From Oehlia diaphana (taxonomy: Eukaryota > Glomeromycota > Glomeromycetes > Glomerales > Glomeraceae): 64,000 bases of DNA. Under the pieces are notes generated by a model that saw only the letters and a list, made by a program, of their open reading frames with translations, ran no database searches and was not told the origin of the DNA. Location of the stretch: positions 1 to 64,000 of the forward strand of contig QZLH01000125.1 of NCBI GenBank assembly GCA_003833135.1. Reading direction: 5' to 3'. The translations under genes and the position numbers were made by a program. Shown piece after piece: positions 47,398 through 58,594 of the stretch (the first letter of the stretch is position 1; each line of letters starts with the position of its first letter).

Positions 47398-48870
47398 TTA
47401 TACCCTAAAATAATAAAATTTATAAGAAATAAAGGTAAAATTATTAAATTTAAAAAAAATAATAGACTTTTTGTATAAAAACCTGGCATATCCGCCACGA
47501 CCTGTTCTAATAAAATTAACGAGATATTTGAAAAAATCCTGTGTATATAAAATAAAGATAAAGATATATATATATATGTTAATTTCGATAATTTTATGGT
47601 TACACAAAAAGATTCATATTCACCGAGGCTAAATATGGAAAGTCTCTCCAAAAGTCCCTATAGTTTTGATTTAAATTAATTATAGGTCAATATTAAAACC
47701 AATGTTGTAGCATAAAAATACAAAACTTACAAATGAGGTAATAAATCCCAGCCATGTGCTTTATAGACATGATAATTATAAGCAGCTCCAATTCCAAAAT
47801 AACATAAAACGATAAAAAGTATACTATCAAATTATAATAGTTATTAAAATTTCGAATTAAAAACCTTCAATAAAACGAAACATCAAAAAATTCGCTTACA
47901 TGAGTATAAATTTAGTGAATCCGCCCATTCCTTTATCTTCTTCAGGAATACGTTCTCTGTTGATCCAGGAAAATCCCCATTTTAAAAAAAGGACTAATTA
48001 AAATATTAGCAAAACATTCGTCTCAATACATACCCACAAGCAGCCTTAGTTTCCCATTCTATAAATAACGTATTCTCCTTGTAGCCAATGATGTTTGCCG
48101 TTTTGTTTTGCTAAGTTGTTGAATTTGATTCTTAATATATTTCATACAAACTTCTTTATAGTTATAATCATTACCCACCTCTGAACAAATAAATGTAATA
48201 TTTGCTTGTTGTGATTCATTCTTGTAAGAACCTCCATGTAATATAATTGAGAGATTTCCTAGAGTGGAGTTTAACATTAAACATGATTCTCAGGTATATT
48301 ACAGTGAATAAATAAAATGTTAAATCTACCGTGAGAATCAACGTCGTTCAAGACAGGTCCTAAAGATATTGATTCTTTTATATCTCCGCCAGCTACTGAT
48401 TTAATACTTATAGTTCGATTTTTAGGATCAGATTCTTTGGGATCTCTAGGATCCTTTAAATAATTAATTATGATTTCACAAATATATGTGCCGTTTTCAC
48501 ATTGGTCTACTTGATCATCTTTGTATGTCAAGGGTTCACAAGGATTTATCAGATAATTAGTTCTTGTATAAGTTGGATACGTTACTTCAACGTCTCCAAT
48601 TATTTCCTCTACTCTAAATAATTAAACATATAAATGAACCATTTGAGAATATTATACGAAGATTCTTTTAAAAAGAAGCACAAAGAACTATTGGTAAAAA
48701 GAACATGCTCTTGCGAGTTCATGTAAGAAATACATATTCACAACTTACTTGTTAAGATCAGAAAGATCGAATTTAATACGATCAACCACGATATCAGAAC
48801 AATTGTACGCGAGAGACGTTTGTCCCAACACAAGTATAGTAAATAAAAAAAGACTTATAAATTTCCACAT
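47398..48870 (-). CDS. ATG27: Autophagy-related protein 27
   Basis: Atg27 is a type I membrane protein that cycles Atg9 between Golgi/endosomes and the autophagosome assembly site. The start MWKFISLFLFTILVLGQTSL is a clear signal peptide. The luminal mannose-6-phosphate-receptor-like domain has several Cys residues (YNCSDIVVDRIKFDLSDL, INPCEPL, VDQCENGTYICEIIINYL, ITFICSEVGNDYNYKEVC). A single membrane segment follows (ILFIVLCYFGIGAAYNYHVY). The cytosolic tail carries the family signature AHGWDLLPHLDFWRDFPYLA, then SDFFKYLVNFIRTGRGGYAR. The last exon runs about 25 hydrophobic residues past RGGYAR, whereas the relatives I recall end soon after RGGY; a missed short intron there is possible. About eight exons. 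Confidence 0.9.
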
Positions 48871-51800
48871 TGTTAGAAATTAAAAAACTATCGACTTGCA
48901 AATAAGAACCTTATATAATAAACTATTTTGGTCACGTGTTTGTCATCTCCAAATTACTATATTATTACGGCAAGTTTTTTTTGAAAACGTGAACAGTATA
49001 TTTTTTTCTCTTTAAAAAAAAAACTTCCTTTTCTAAATTATTTGACATAACAAATATTATAAAATATAAAAATATAGAAAATTTTAACTGGTAATTTTTA
49101 TATAAATTTTAACATCTTTATTTATAAATGCTCTTTTTTTTCAAAAAAAGGTAAATGAAAACTTTAAAAAAGATTTTAAGAATCATTAATATAACATAAA
49201 GATCTTAATATAATCCTTGCAATATTTTAATTTAAACTTTGTAAATAAAATCAAATCTATAAATATCTGACTTTAATTAATTAAACAAAACCTCAATTTA
49301 TATATATCCAGTTTTATATATATTTTTTATTTAATCTTGATTTTTTTTTAATGATCAATGATAATTTAATATAATATTATAGTTTAGTAATACTTCATAG
49401 TTTATATATAATATTTATATATTTAATAATAATAATTGCAAAAATCAGTTAGATGGTAAATTAGTATAAATATATATTAAAAAGAATTTAGAATGTCATT
49501 TTTAACTCTTATATATAACATATTATAGGAATACAAATACAATAAAAAATAAATCCTTAAAATTATATCAAAATTATATTTTTAAAAATTGTAAAAATTT
49601 CTTAATTTAATTAAATTAATAATTTTAACTTAAATTTAGTATTATAAATTAAAATCAGTAAGAGCAATAACATTTATTATATAATATCTATTTATTATAC
49701 ATATCCCTCTACCAGTCTACCATTATATAATATGTAAAAATCTTACATTATACTTATATATTATATAACTTTCTCAGTCCTCATTTCTTAAAATATTATG
49801 TAATAAATATTATTGGCCTAATTGTAAAAAGGTTAAATTATTAATAAAAATAATATGTATATTATAAATTATGTAAAAATATTAATTATAATCAATTTGT
49901 TATTATAAAGAAATATTTAAAATTTCAGAAAATACTTTAGTTAGATAAGTAAAAATTTGATAATATTTAAAATAAATCTAAAAAATCTTTTTTTTTTAGA
50001 TAATACTAATCATTTTTTTTTTTAAAAAAAAATAAAATATTATTGTAATTTTATCTGAAAAAAATACTTAAAGTTTATAGTAAACTTTTTTTAACTGAAT
50101 CTTACTTTTATATATATTTTTCAGAATTCTATTTATTTTATAAAATTAAGTTTTTATATAAAAATATAAATATAAAAATATAACTAATAGTAACAATTTA
50201 AATATTATATTAGTTTTTATTTTTTTTTTGTATAGCTTTAATTATACTTTTAATACTAAATTTAAATATAAAAAATTGAATTCTAAATATTTTTAAAATA
50301 AATTATAAATTATATTTTTAATAAACTAATAGCTTATTTTTTAAAAAGTTAAAAATTAAAGTTATAATAGTATTTAATAATCTAATTTTGATAACTTTTT
50401 TTTTATTTTATAATTTTTATTAAACTTTACAATTTTATCAAAATTAGTCAAAATATTTACAAAAATAAATTTTAATAAAAAAAGGTAATTTTATATATTA
50501 GAGTTTTATATTTATTATTAATTATTTTATTTAATATAAAATACTAATTTTTTAATAACTAAATTTTTAAATTTAAATATATAAAATCATCTTTTTATTT
50601 CTTAATAATATAATAAAATTTTATATTACTAATTTAAAATTTAATAATTTTAATTTAATTATAAAATTCTAAATATTTTTAAAATAAATTATAAGTTATA
50701 CAGTTAATTTTAAAAAAGTTAAAAATTAAGATTATGATTTTATTAATATTTAATAATCATTTTATAGCTTTTATTAAACTTAATAATTCTTAAAAAATCA
50801 GATATCAAGATATTTGCAAAAAACTATAATTTTTTTTAAATTTTAATAAAAAAAGTAATTTTAAAAGTCTAGATTAACTTATATATTAGATATCTAGAGT
50901 TTTTCAATTATTATATTTTAAATTAAAAAATAAAATTATAAATTTAAAATTTAATATATACAATTAAAAAAATATTAATTTTACCAAAAAACTTTCAAAT
51001 TTAAAAAATATAAATTTTATTAATCAAATTAAAAAATTATAAAGAGTATTTTTACTAAAAAATTATTAAATTTGAAAATATTCAAAATATTACCAATAGT
51101 AAATTATCATTATTAGTAATTTTTACCAGTCTGATTTTTTGATTTTATAAATTATAATAATATAACTAATTGAATTACATATATTAAATAATTATTTTAC
51201 TAAATATCACCAGTAGTAACAGTAACTAGTAGTGAATTTATGATGTAATATTTTTAATTTCAATTAAAAATATATCATAATGCTGATATAGCAACTATTA
51301 CTACTGGTAAACTTTAGCAATACCCATTATTATATATATAAATTTACAAGAAAAAATTTATTTAAGATTAAAAATACTGAAGAAAAATTTTATTATAATT
51401 AACATTAAATCAATCTTTATTAGTATATTTATTGTTAAATTAAAATTTTGCAATTAGTATTTTTTAATTTTAATCAAAATATATAAACTGATATTTTAAG
51501 TTCTAACCAAATTGTAATTTTTTAACTATAATTAATAATGGTAATAAACTGATAATTACTAGTAGTATTTAATAAATATTATAGTAAGATTTAAAATTTT
51601 ATTTTATACTTAAAATATATTAAATTGTATTAAAATAATAAATTTAATGCATAAGCACGTGTTAAAACTAAAAATTAAATATAATTTAATTAATAATTTA
51701 AGTATATAATAATATTGATACATTTAAAATATTCTTTAATTTAAAATATACTTAAAATAAGTAAAATTTAAAATATATATTTTAAAAAAATTTGAGTATA

Positions 51801-52262
51801 ACTTACTTTTTTTAAATTGACAATTCTTTTACAATATAATCTATATAAGCTAAGTTGAATATAATATAATTAAATAAAATTACAAATTACAAAAACTCTA
51901 TATTTTTTAAAATATACTTTTCAAATTTTTAAATACTTTAATAATAAATACTATATAATAAATTATACTTAAATATTTTTAAATGAAACCCCTGAAAACT
52001 CACTGAAAAGTATTCAATTAAAACAGTTTAAAATAAATTGTTAGTTTACCAGATTTTGTAATATAAAGCTTTAGTACATATTTAATATAAAACCAATTAT
52101 TGGTCATATGACATATATGTTTCCATACAAATTTTAATTAAAGAATAATTATTTACTAGTAAATTAAATTTAATTACAATATAGTCAATATAGTCTATAT
52201 ACCTAGTTGAGTTAAGTATTGCAAAAATTATTGATGCGCTAGTCCATTCGAATTATTATTAG
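48871..52262. other. Extreme A+T-rich gene desert
   Basis: About 3.4 kb in which A and T make up visibly well over 80% of bases, with almost no G+C patches between 49.0 and 52.2 kb. No ORF above 60 codons. Contents: A/T runs, a T11A9 tract at 50013-50032, a fold-back element at 51207-51312, and a segment (52066-52160) related to repeats at 53.56-53.84 kb. Old degraded transposons or structural chromosome DNA would both fit. Confidence 0.6.
51207..51312. repeat. 106-bp imperfect palindrome (fold-back element)
   Basis: The outer arms ACCAGTAGTAACAGT and (reverse-complemented) ACCAGTAGTAATAGT pair. The inner arms TTATGATGTAATATTTTTAATT and AATTAAAAATATATCATAA also pair, leaving a minimal loop. 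Related CCAGTAGTA/TAGTAATT motifs recur nearby (51090-51130, 51555), suggesting a small MITE family. Confidence 0.55.
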
Positions 52263-52387
52263 TATGGGGTGAGAGTAATATCACATGGTTAATGGATGAT
52301 TGGTTAAAATTTTGCCACGTAAGTGGCAAAATTTATAACCGATCATCCATTAATCCATGTTAAAATAAGTGATCTTACCCACGTACT
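52263..52387. mobile_element. Long-hairpin MITE
   Basis: Nearly perfect 38-bp arms at 52284-52359: CATGGTTAATGGATGATTGG pairs with the right arm ending ATCATCCATTAATCCATG, closing on CCACGTAAGTGG. Weaker pairing extends outward to GTATGGGGTGAGA and TCTTACCCACGTAC. It abuts the next TIR element within 10 bp. Confidence 0.7.
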
Positions 52388-52393
52388 ATAATA

Positions 52394-52785
52394 TTATTAT
52401 CGTACGGCACTGACCATAACAGGAAGTTTATTGTAGCTTTCAAATATTATAATAATTATCAAAAAAAATTAAGCCAAGCTAATTATACTATATTAATGGA
52501 AAATAACATTTTACAAGAAGAATCTCGCACACCGTTACAGGAAATTCAAAAGTCGCAAAATATCCAATTGGATAATGACTCTATTAAGGAATTTTTACAA
52601 GGAAATATTTTTAATAATTGCAATATTACAAATCTATAGTAAAATATGTATTATATGTATATAATATTAAATTTAACATAAATCAATATAGTTTATTTGA
52701 TACTATAATAAACTTTAGTCAATATACTATAAAAAATGTCTAAAATTAAAACATGTTATGGTCATATATAACCGTACGATAATAA
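52394..52785. mobile_element. 392-bp non-autonomous element with TTATTATCGTACGG ends
   Basis: Left terminus TTATTATCGTACGG plus GACCATAACA; right terminus, reverse-complemented, TTATTATCGTACGG plus GACCATAACA after a slightly longer spacer. The 14-bp termini are identical. Possible A/T-rich target duplication only. It encloses one short frame (52496-52639). Confidence 0.65.
52496..52639 (+). CDS. 47-residue ORF inside the 392-bp TIR element
   Basis: ATG to TAG, product MENNILQEESRTPLQEIQKS and onward to FNNCNITNL. It is the only non-trivial frame in several kilobases of A+T-rich sequence, and its base composition is less extreme. No family recognised. It may be the truncated start of a transposon gene. 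Confidence 0.25.
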   Translation: MENNILQEESRTPLQEIQKSQNIQLDNDSIKEFLQGNIFNNCNITNL

Positions 52786-52913
52786 ATATTAATTATCAAA
52801 AATATTAGTTTAGTTTAAGATAAATAACAAAAAAAGAAATTAATTAAATTATACCTAAAGTAATATTATCAGAATCTCTATATCATCTGATATTCTAGAT
52901 GATTTATCCAAAT

Positions 52914-53400
52914 GTATTCCGATTTGTGAAGTTGATAGGAATTTGGAAGTTGATAGGACATTTAACAAGATCGATAAACGGAATACCGCAACATATAATA
53001 AATCTTGCTATCAATTTCAGCAGTAGATTCAAATTTTTGATGTTATTTTCGTTTGTGTTATGTTGATCATTATCATGCATAAGATGAAGATCATCTGTAG
53101 ATCAGGTTTCGTTCTCTTGAAGAAAAATATTTTTTACATCCCCCGTAACTTTGGAACATGAAAGTGCTAGATGTTTCGACCATCTCATATGCTTTTCCAA
53201 CCTTTATTTTCCAGTAACATCCTTTGCAAATACAACCTACATGTCCGTGTCTTTGGGTACCTTGCTGATCAAAGTATTCCCATACAGGACATCTCATCCA
53301 ACCAGCATTAGAATTTTTAATATTTTGTTCATTTTCGTTCTGAATTATCAGATAGTATAGAAGAAACATTTGTATAATCAGGAGTTTCATAATTGGACAT
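52914..53400 (-). pseudogene. hAT transposase N-terminal remnant (BED zinc finger)
   Basis: Begins MSNYETPDYTNVSSILSDNS and soon meets a stop. The next frame has a BED-type finger: CPVWEYFDQQGTQRHGHVGC, ICKGCYWKIKVGKAYEMVE, with the final ligands (HLALSC) one frame over. Further left, LLLKLIARFIICCGIPFIDL matches the hAT 'xFxxCGIPFxxV' region that follows the BED domain. At least one stop and two frameshifts are present, and nothing of the DDE core remains here. Dead fragment. Confidence 0.75.
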
Positions 53401-53586
53401 TATAAAAAGTTATTTAATGTCAAGAGTCAAGACTCTGTGGGAACGAACTGGAGATAAAAAAAGGGGTAGTCGGGTAGATGATCTATAATTAAAACAGAAA
53501 TTATTACGGTTTCATGTATAAGCAAACTACTACAAACTGTAATCAAACTAAAATATATCATAAGCTTTAGTACATATTTAATTCAA

Positions 53587-53842
53587 ATTTCTATAGAACT
53601 AATTACTGGTCACATGATCTATGAGTGTTCCATCATTAGTAGATTAAATTTGGGTACACTACATAATAATAATTGATAAATAATTACACCGTTATAAGCA
53701 TTATTTGATAAAAATTGGTATCTAATAGAATTAATTACTGTTCACATGAGCTATGCGTGTCCATCATTTAGTAGATTAAATTTGGGTACACTACATAATA
53801 ATAATTAATAAATAATTACACCGTATTATCTGATAAAAATTG
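53587..53842. repeat. Tandem duplication, period about 130 bp
   Basis: Two copies starting near 53587 and 53717 share AATTACTG, TAGTAGATTAAATTTGGGTA, CACTACATAATAATAATT and TGATAAAAATTG. Just before the first copy, AGCTTTAGTACATATTTAAT is identical to 52068-52087, so related repeats flank the hAT remnant on both sides. Confidence 0.75.
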
Positions 53843-54545
53843 TATAATTGTTAATCTTTTGGATTAAATATGTTTCTTTGAAAAACATTTGTGAATTAAA
53901 AGTATTTCAGTAAATTTTCTGATTTTTAACCATTATTTTTTTTTTATTCTTTGTTTATTAAATTATTCTTTGCAACTGGTAATATTTTTTATATTATAGC
54001 AAAATAATTATTTTTTTGTTTCATAAGTAAATCAATCCTATGCAAAACCTGAAACTTCGTTAGAACTTTCTTTTAATCATAAACTTTACTTTAAAGGTGA
54101 TAGACTGTAGAAATATTTAAGCTTTCTATGCTTTTGCGCAACGGTCAATTCTAATTTATGCATGTCCTTATTTTTTTAAGTGAAAGATCGTCAAATTAAA
54201 GTAGTTGATAAGCATACTCTCCTAATCTTTAATATAGATACGATCGATAAATATGGAATTCAAAATATGAGACAAAGGAGATATAATATAAATAATAATA
54301 ACACGCCAAATTTCTAAATCAAGAATTAACTCGATAGAAAACATTGTCAAAGGGAATGAATCTCTCAAACTTTCACCCCAAGAAAAGAACAATCTTATCT
54401 ATATGAGAATTTACAATGTAACACTCATAATTACATACATAAATTGCAAATTTTAGTATAAATTGACGCTAAATTTTCTTTCCTTTTTTTCCTTCATATC
54501 ATCAAATTTTTTACAACATTCAAATCCGTGAAAGAAATTACAAAT
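53843..54545. other. Carbonic anhydrase upstream region
   Basis: Holds the 5' UTR and promoter of the carbonic anhydrase gene. A T-rich stretch near 54479-54505 precedes the likely first exon. A run of codons without stops near 54310-54430 was considered and not called. Confidence 0.4.
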
Positions 54546-55404
54546 AGTAAGTAACTATCAATAAATCGCTCTTTATCAGACTAATATATCCTAATATAAT
54601 TCCCTCTTTTCATCCATGAACTAAAACAGTGACCGAAAAACTTTTTGCCAACAACAAAGAATGGGTCGAATCAATTACTAGAGAAAACCGAGATTTCTTT
54701 ATTAATTCATCAAGAGGGCAAAGCCCAAAGATTGTTTGGTTTGGTAAATTAACGGACTCAAATCTTTATGTTGGAATATCACATGATCATAAGTTAACAC
54801 GTCGAACTTTCTGTTTAGGTTGTTCCGATTCTCGTGTTCCAGTTGAGACAATAGTTAAATCGGGACCCGGTGAAATTTTTGTTCATCGAAACATTGCGAA
54901 TCAATTTAATCATTCCGATTTGAATTCGTTATCTGTATTAGAATATGCAGTTAAATTTCTCGAAGTTGAACACGTCGTCGTATGTGGTAAGTATATATAA
55001 AAACAAATTATAAATGTAATACTTGAATATTTGAATTTACGCGTAATTTTTATATAGGACATTATGGATGCGGTGGTGTATTATGTTCGATGACAAATAA
55101 TCAACACGGTTTGGTCGATAATTGGATAAGAGGCATTAAAGACGTTTACCGAAATAACAAAAAATTGGTAGAATCCTGTGGTTCCGACAAGGAAAAAGCA
55201 AATTTACTTGTAGAATTAAATGTTAAACAACAAGTTCAAAATATTTCTGCTACAGATATTGTTCAAACCGCATGGGCTAAGGGTAAGAAATTGACAATTC
55301 ACGGATGGGCTTATCAACTTGATACAGGATTATTGAAAGATTTAAAGGTTGATATATGTAGTGAACAAGATTTAGAAGATCAAATTTATAATTATAAAAT
55401 TTAA
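54546..55404 (+). CDS. Beta-class carbonic anhydrase
   Basis: Zinc enzyme hydrating CO2 to bicarbonate, likely cytosolic. Motifs: FCLGCSDSRVPVETIV (Cys and Asp/Arg dyad), GEIFVHRNIANQF, LEYAVKFLEVEHVVVCG then HYGCGGV (zinc His and Cys, joined across an intron after TGTG), VDNWIRGIKDVYR and IHGWAYQLDTGLL. Ligands Cys-Asp-His-Cys are complete. No ATG precedes the frame in the first coding exon, where the only option would be GTG at 54629. Splicing a perfect GTAAGT donor at 54547 to the CAG acceptor ending at 54629 joins A (54546) to TG (54630-54631), making ATG ACC GAA. I therefore call a start codon split by an 83-nt intron. The protein starts MTEKLFANNKEWVESITREN. Confidence 0.9.
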
Positions 55405-55836
55405 AACTAGGATCGATTATGTCGTATTAAATATACTGTTTAATTTTATTTGTTCTTTTAAATATTGCGTAAATAAAGTAAATAAATCAATTGTTAATGA
55501 ATCCTTTGTGATTGACTTACAATTAGTACAATATGCACGTAATTTTTTATAAATTCTTGTTATTAAGTATCTTATTTTCAGGATGGATGTCGCCTTGTTT
55601 ATATCAAAATGTTATTCCATTTAATTAATTCATATAAATAGTATCAAATTATTTACAGTATTACTTTCTTGCATGATAAAATAATTATATTCTAATAATA
55701 AGGTTTTATTATATAAAAAATAATAAATATACATAATTTTTTAAAAAAAATGAAGTTCGTTCCAAAAAAAAAAAAAAGATAAAAAGATTATTCTTAATTA
55801 AAAAGTGATATCTCTTTATAAAAACCATAATTATTA
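55405..55836. other. Intergenic between carbonic anhydrase and HMG pseudogene
   Basis: A+T-rich 3' flank of the carbonic anhydrase gene; A tracts near 55742-55780. No other feature seen. Confidence 0.5.
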
Positions 55837-56767
55837 TCAAAGCCACAAATAAAATAGACTACGAAAAATTATTGAACAAAGGATCGATTGAAATGGGATA
55901 AACCCGTTTGAGATCATCATTTGAGAAATATTTTGTTGAACATTATATGGAGAATCTATAAAAAAATAAGAATATTGCGGATATTGTTCAAGAAAGTTAA
56001 ATCCTCCTTCAAAATTGAAATTCATTTCCTTAGGTTGTTCAAGAAAGAAATATGGTACCATGGATTCTTTGTGGGATAATATAAGGAAAAGAATGATTAT
56101 TCGATAATGAATTATCGCAAAATACCAATGATTCAGGATTAACAATTGAAGTTACTAATTCGGGTACACAAGTATTTTCTAAAGTTGAAATCGGTTGTTT
56201 TGACGGGGTTGTTAATAGGTTTTTTTGGGACGATAAACATATCCAGGATGTGCTTGGCTGCTTGCACATGTTCCATTTTTTTTCTATCCGCAATTTTTTT
56301 CCAATATAATTTTTCTTCCTCTGTCTCATCTCTCCACATTTTTGCCAATAACTTTGAAATTTTTGCATTAGAAATGTTACCTCGTTCCTTAATGATCAAC
56401 TAGCACGTCGATATAAAATGAAAGCATTTGGAGGTCTTGGGGTTTTCTCGATTGACTGTTGAATTTGAAGATAACTTTCATCAATAAATACATTCTTTTC
56501 AATAGTTTCTCCATAAGAAGGGATAATATCATCATAAAATCTTTTATTTGATGAAATGGAAGTAGAAGTAGAAGTTATTTTATTTTTATGGTTTCAATCT
56601 CATCGATTCAATGAATGATGTAAAGACAAAATTATCTTTTCTAATAGAACTATTCTCTAAAGATGTTGTACAATCAATCATAAGAGGCATTTCTACGGTA
56701 TTTAAAGAACCTTTGGAATGATATGAAGGGGAAGACGACAATATTTTTTTCTCGCGGCCTCATCCAT
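55837..56767 (-). pseudogene. HMG-box (MATA-HMG type) transcription factor, frameshifted
   Basis: The HMG box can be followed across three frames: TPRPPNAFILYRRA, then a stop; IIKERGNISNAKISKLLAKM then WRDETEEEKLYWKKIADRKK and MEHVQAAKH; then HPGYVYRPKKTY in another frame, followed by a stop. RPPNAFILYRR and HPGYVYRPKK are hallmarks of fungal mating-type-like HMG boxes. About 10-12 residues between YRRA and IIKERG are missing relative to the usual box. Upstream Ser/Thr-rich frames (STSTSISSNKRFYDDIIPSY, SLENSSIRKDN) are also broken. Downstream, FEGGFNFLEQYPQYSYFFID looks like a former C-terminus. Multiple breaks make sequencing error an unlikely sole cause. Confidence 0.75.
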
Positions 56768-58556
56768 TTTTATTTATGATTAAAGTTTTTCGTGATAAGG
56801 AAAAATAAGTGTAATATTTAAAAAATAATTAACAGACAATTGGATAGAGGGAGAAAGCCAAATTAAACTTAAACTTATACTCTTTGAAGTACGATATAAA
56901 TGTAATAGTTCAAAATAATTACAGTTTCGTTTGAAACCTTCTTTTTAACTCATTGTGATGGTAAATTCGTGTTATATCATCGTGCTTAAAAGCTATGATT
57001 ATTTAATATTTTAATTACTCAGTTTTAATTATTAAAATACTCACTTAATTCACTTAATTATGCAATTCAAGAGATAAATTATTAGATAATCTATTAAAAA
57101 TACAAGAAAAAAAAAGCAACAATTGTATTTTATCTAACACAAAAAATAAACATTTTGGTTCCTTTTACCAATATCAAATAAGCTATACAATTATATTTAT
57201 TATAAAGTGAATTATTACAGTAGATTATTGTTTCAAGCTTCCCTTAATACAGTATATGTTATTATTGGTTTCTGCAAGTGGTATTTATAATAATAAGTTT
57301 TTTTTTTCTCAAGATAATTATATACAGAGATAAATATTAAATTTATTTATTAATTATTACGTCAACGCTGATACCCACAATAACTCTTTTGAAATAATAC
57401 TTTATTACGCGTCCAACTTTCTTTGTTACTGCATTTGATAAAAGAGGGATAGATTGTTAATGAGGATGAAAAAGTTAAGTATTTAAATAATTTTAAATAA
57501 AACATTATTAATAGCATTATTTGAAATTTATGATTTTAACGTGAATACTAATATGTTGTAAGGTTTAGTGTAAATATATGTTGAAAGGTTTGTATATAGT
57601 ATTCCTAAAATCCACGTGACTTTGAAATCATCTATTATAATTTCAGGCGATATTTCTTAATTTAGGCCAATAATTTTAATTCAGGCCGAAAAAATTTTAA
57701 TTCTATTCATTGAATATAACTTACATTTTTAGTTTGGTAAAATTTCTAAATTTGTATGTATTATTATCCGAAGCAAAACAAAATTGATTTTTATTTTAAT
57801 TTATTTTATTTTATTGAAATAATTCTTTACACATTACAAAGTAAATCCTTTCTGTCCGCGGAAACTTTAACTTGTTCTATAATGGATTAAGTAATACCAT
57901 TGTGATATATTACGTAAGATTCTTTTTTTTTAAAAAAAAAATAAAAATAAAAAAATAAAAAAATAAATTGAAGGATCAATTTTTAATTCAAGATTTTCCA
58001 TTTTCTATTAATTATTATTACCTATTATAGAGATTCCGCAACTTATATATAAATTTGGATTTATTTTAAATTGACATTTTAAATATTATAATAAATATTT
58101 AGAGTTAGGATTGGTCGGTATTATGTAAGTGCATCTGTTCCCCAAAAATCGAAATAAAACAATTTTATTGATCATAATTTTAACAAATGAAAAACTAATC
58201 CTTTGTATTGGCAACTTTCAAAGTACAATTTTATAATATTGACTACTGGATTTATAGAAATCATTGATTGTTTAGTAATGCTCAGATAAAATATTACGTA
58301 AAAATTATAAATCTTGATATTATATCATAATTTATAAGTAAATCATTTTCGAGAATCATTTTTTCTTCTTTGATTTCCTTATTCATGATCTTCTTGCATT
58401 ATCTCTCTAAACGGGTATATTAAAATTATTTCGTTCATTGAATCTGCCAAAAAAAAAGAAATAAAAAAAAAATTTTTATTTTTATTTTTTATTTTTTTTT
58501 TTCTAAATAAATATTCATTATTCTTTGAATATCATATGATAATATCATTATTTAAA

Positions 58557-58594
<38 letters not shown>

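Noticed and set aside
54310..54430. Stop-free stretch reading NIVKGNESLKLSPQEKNNLI
   Set aside because: It looks protein-like but has no ATG, no splice partner and no family match. It may be a relic or chance.
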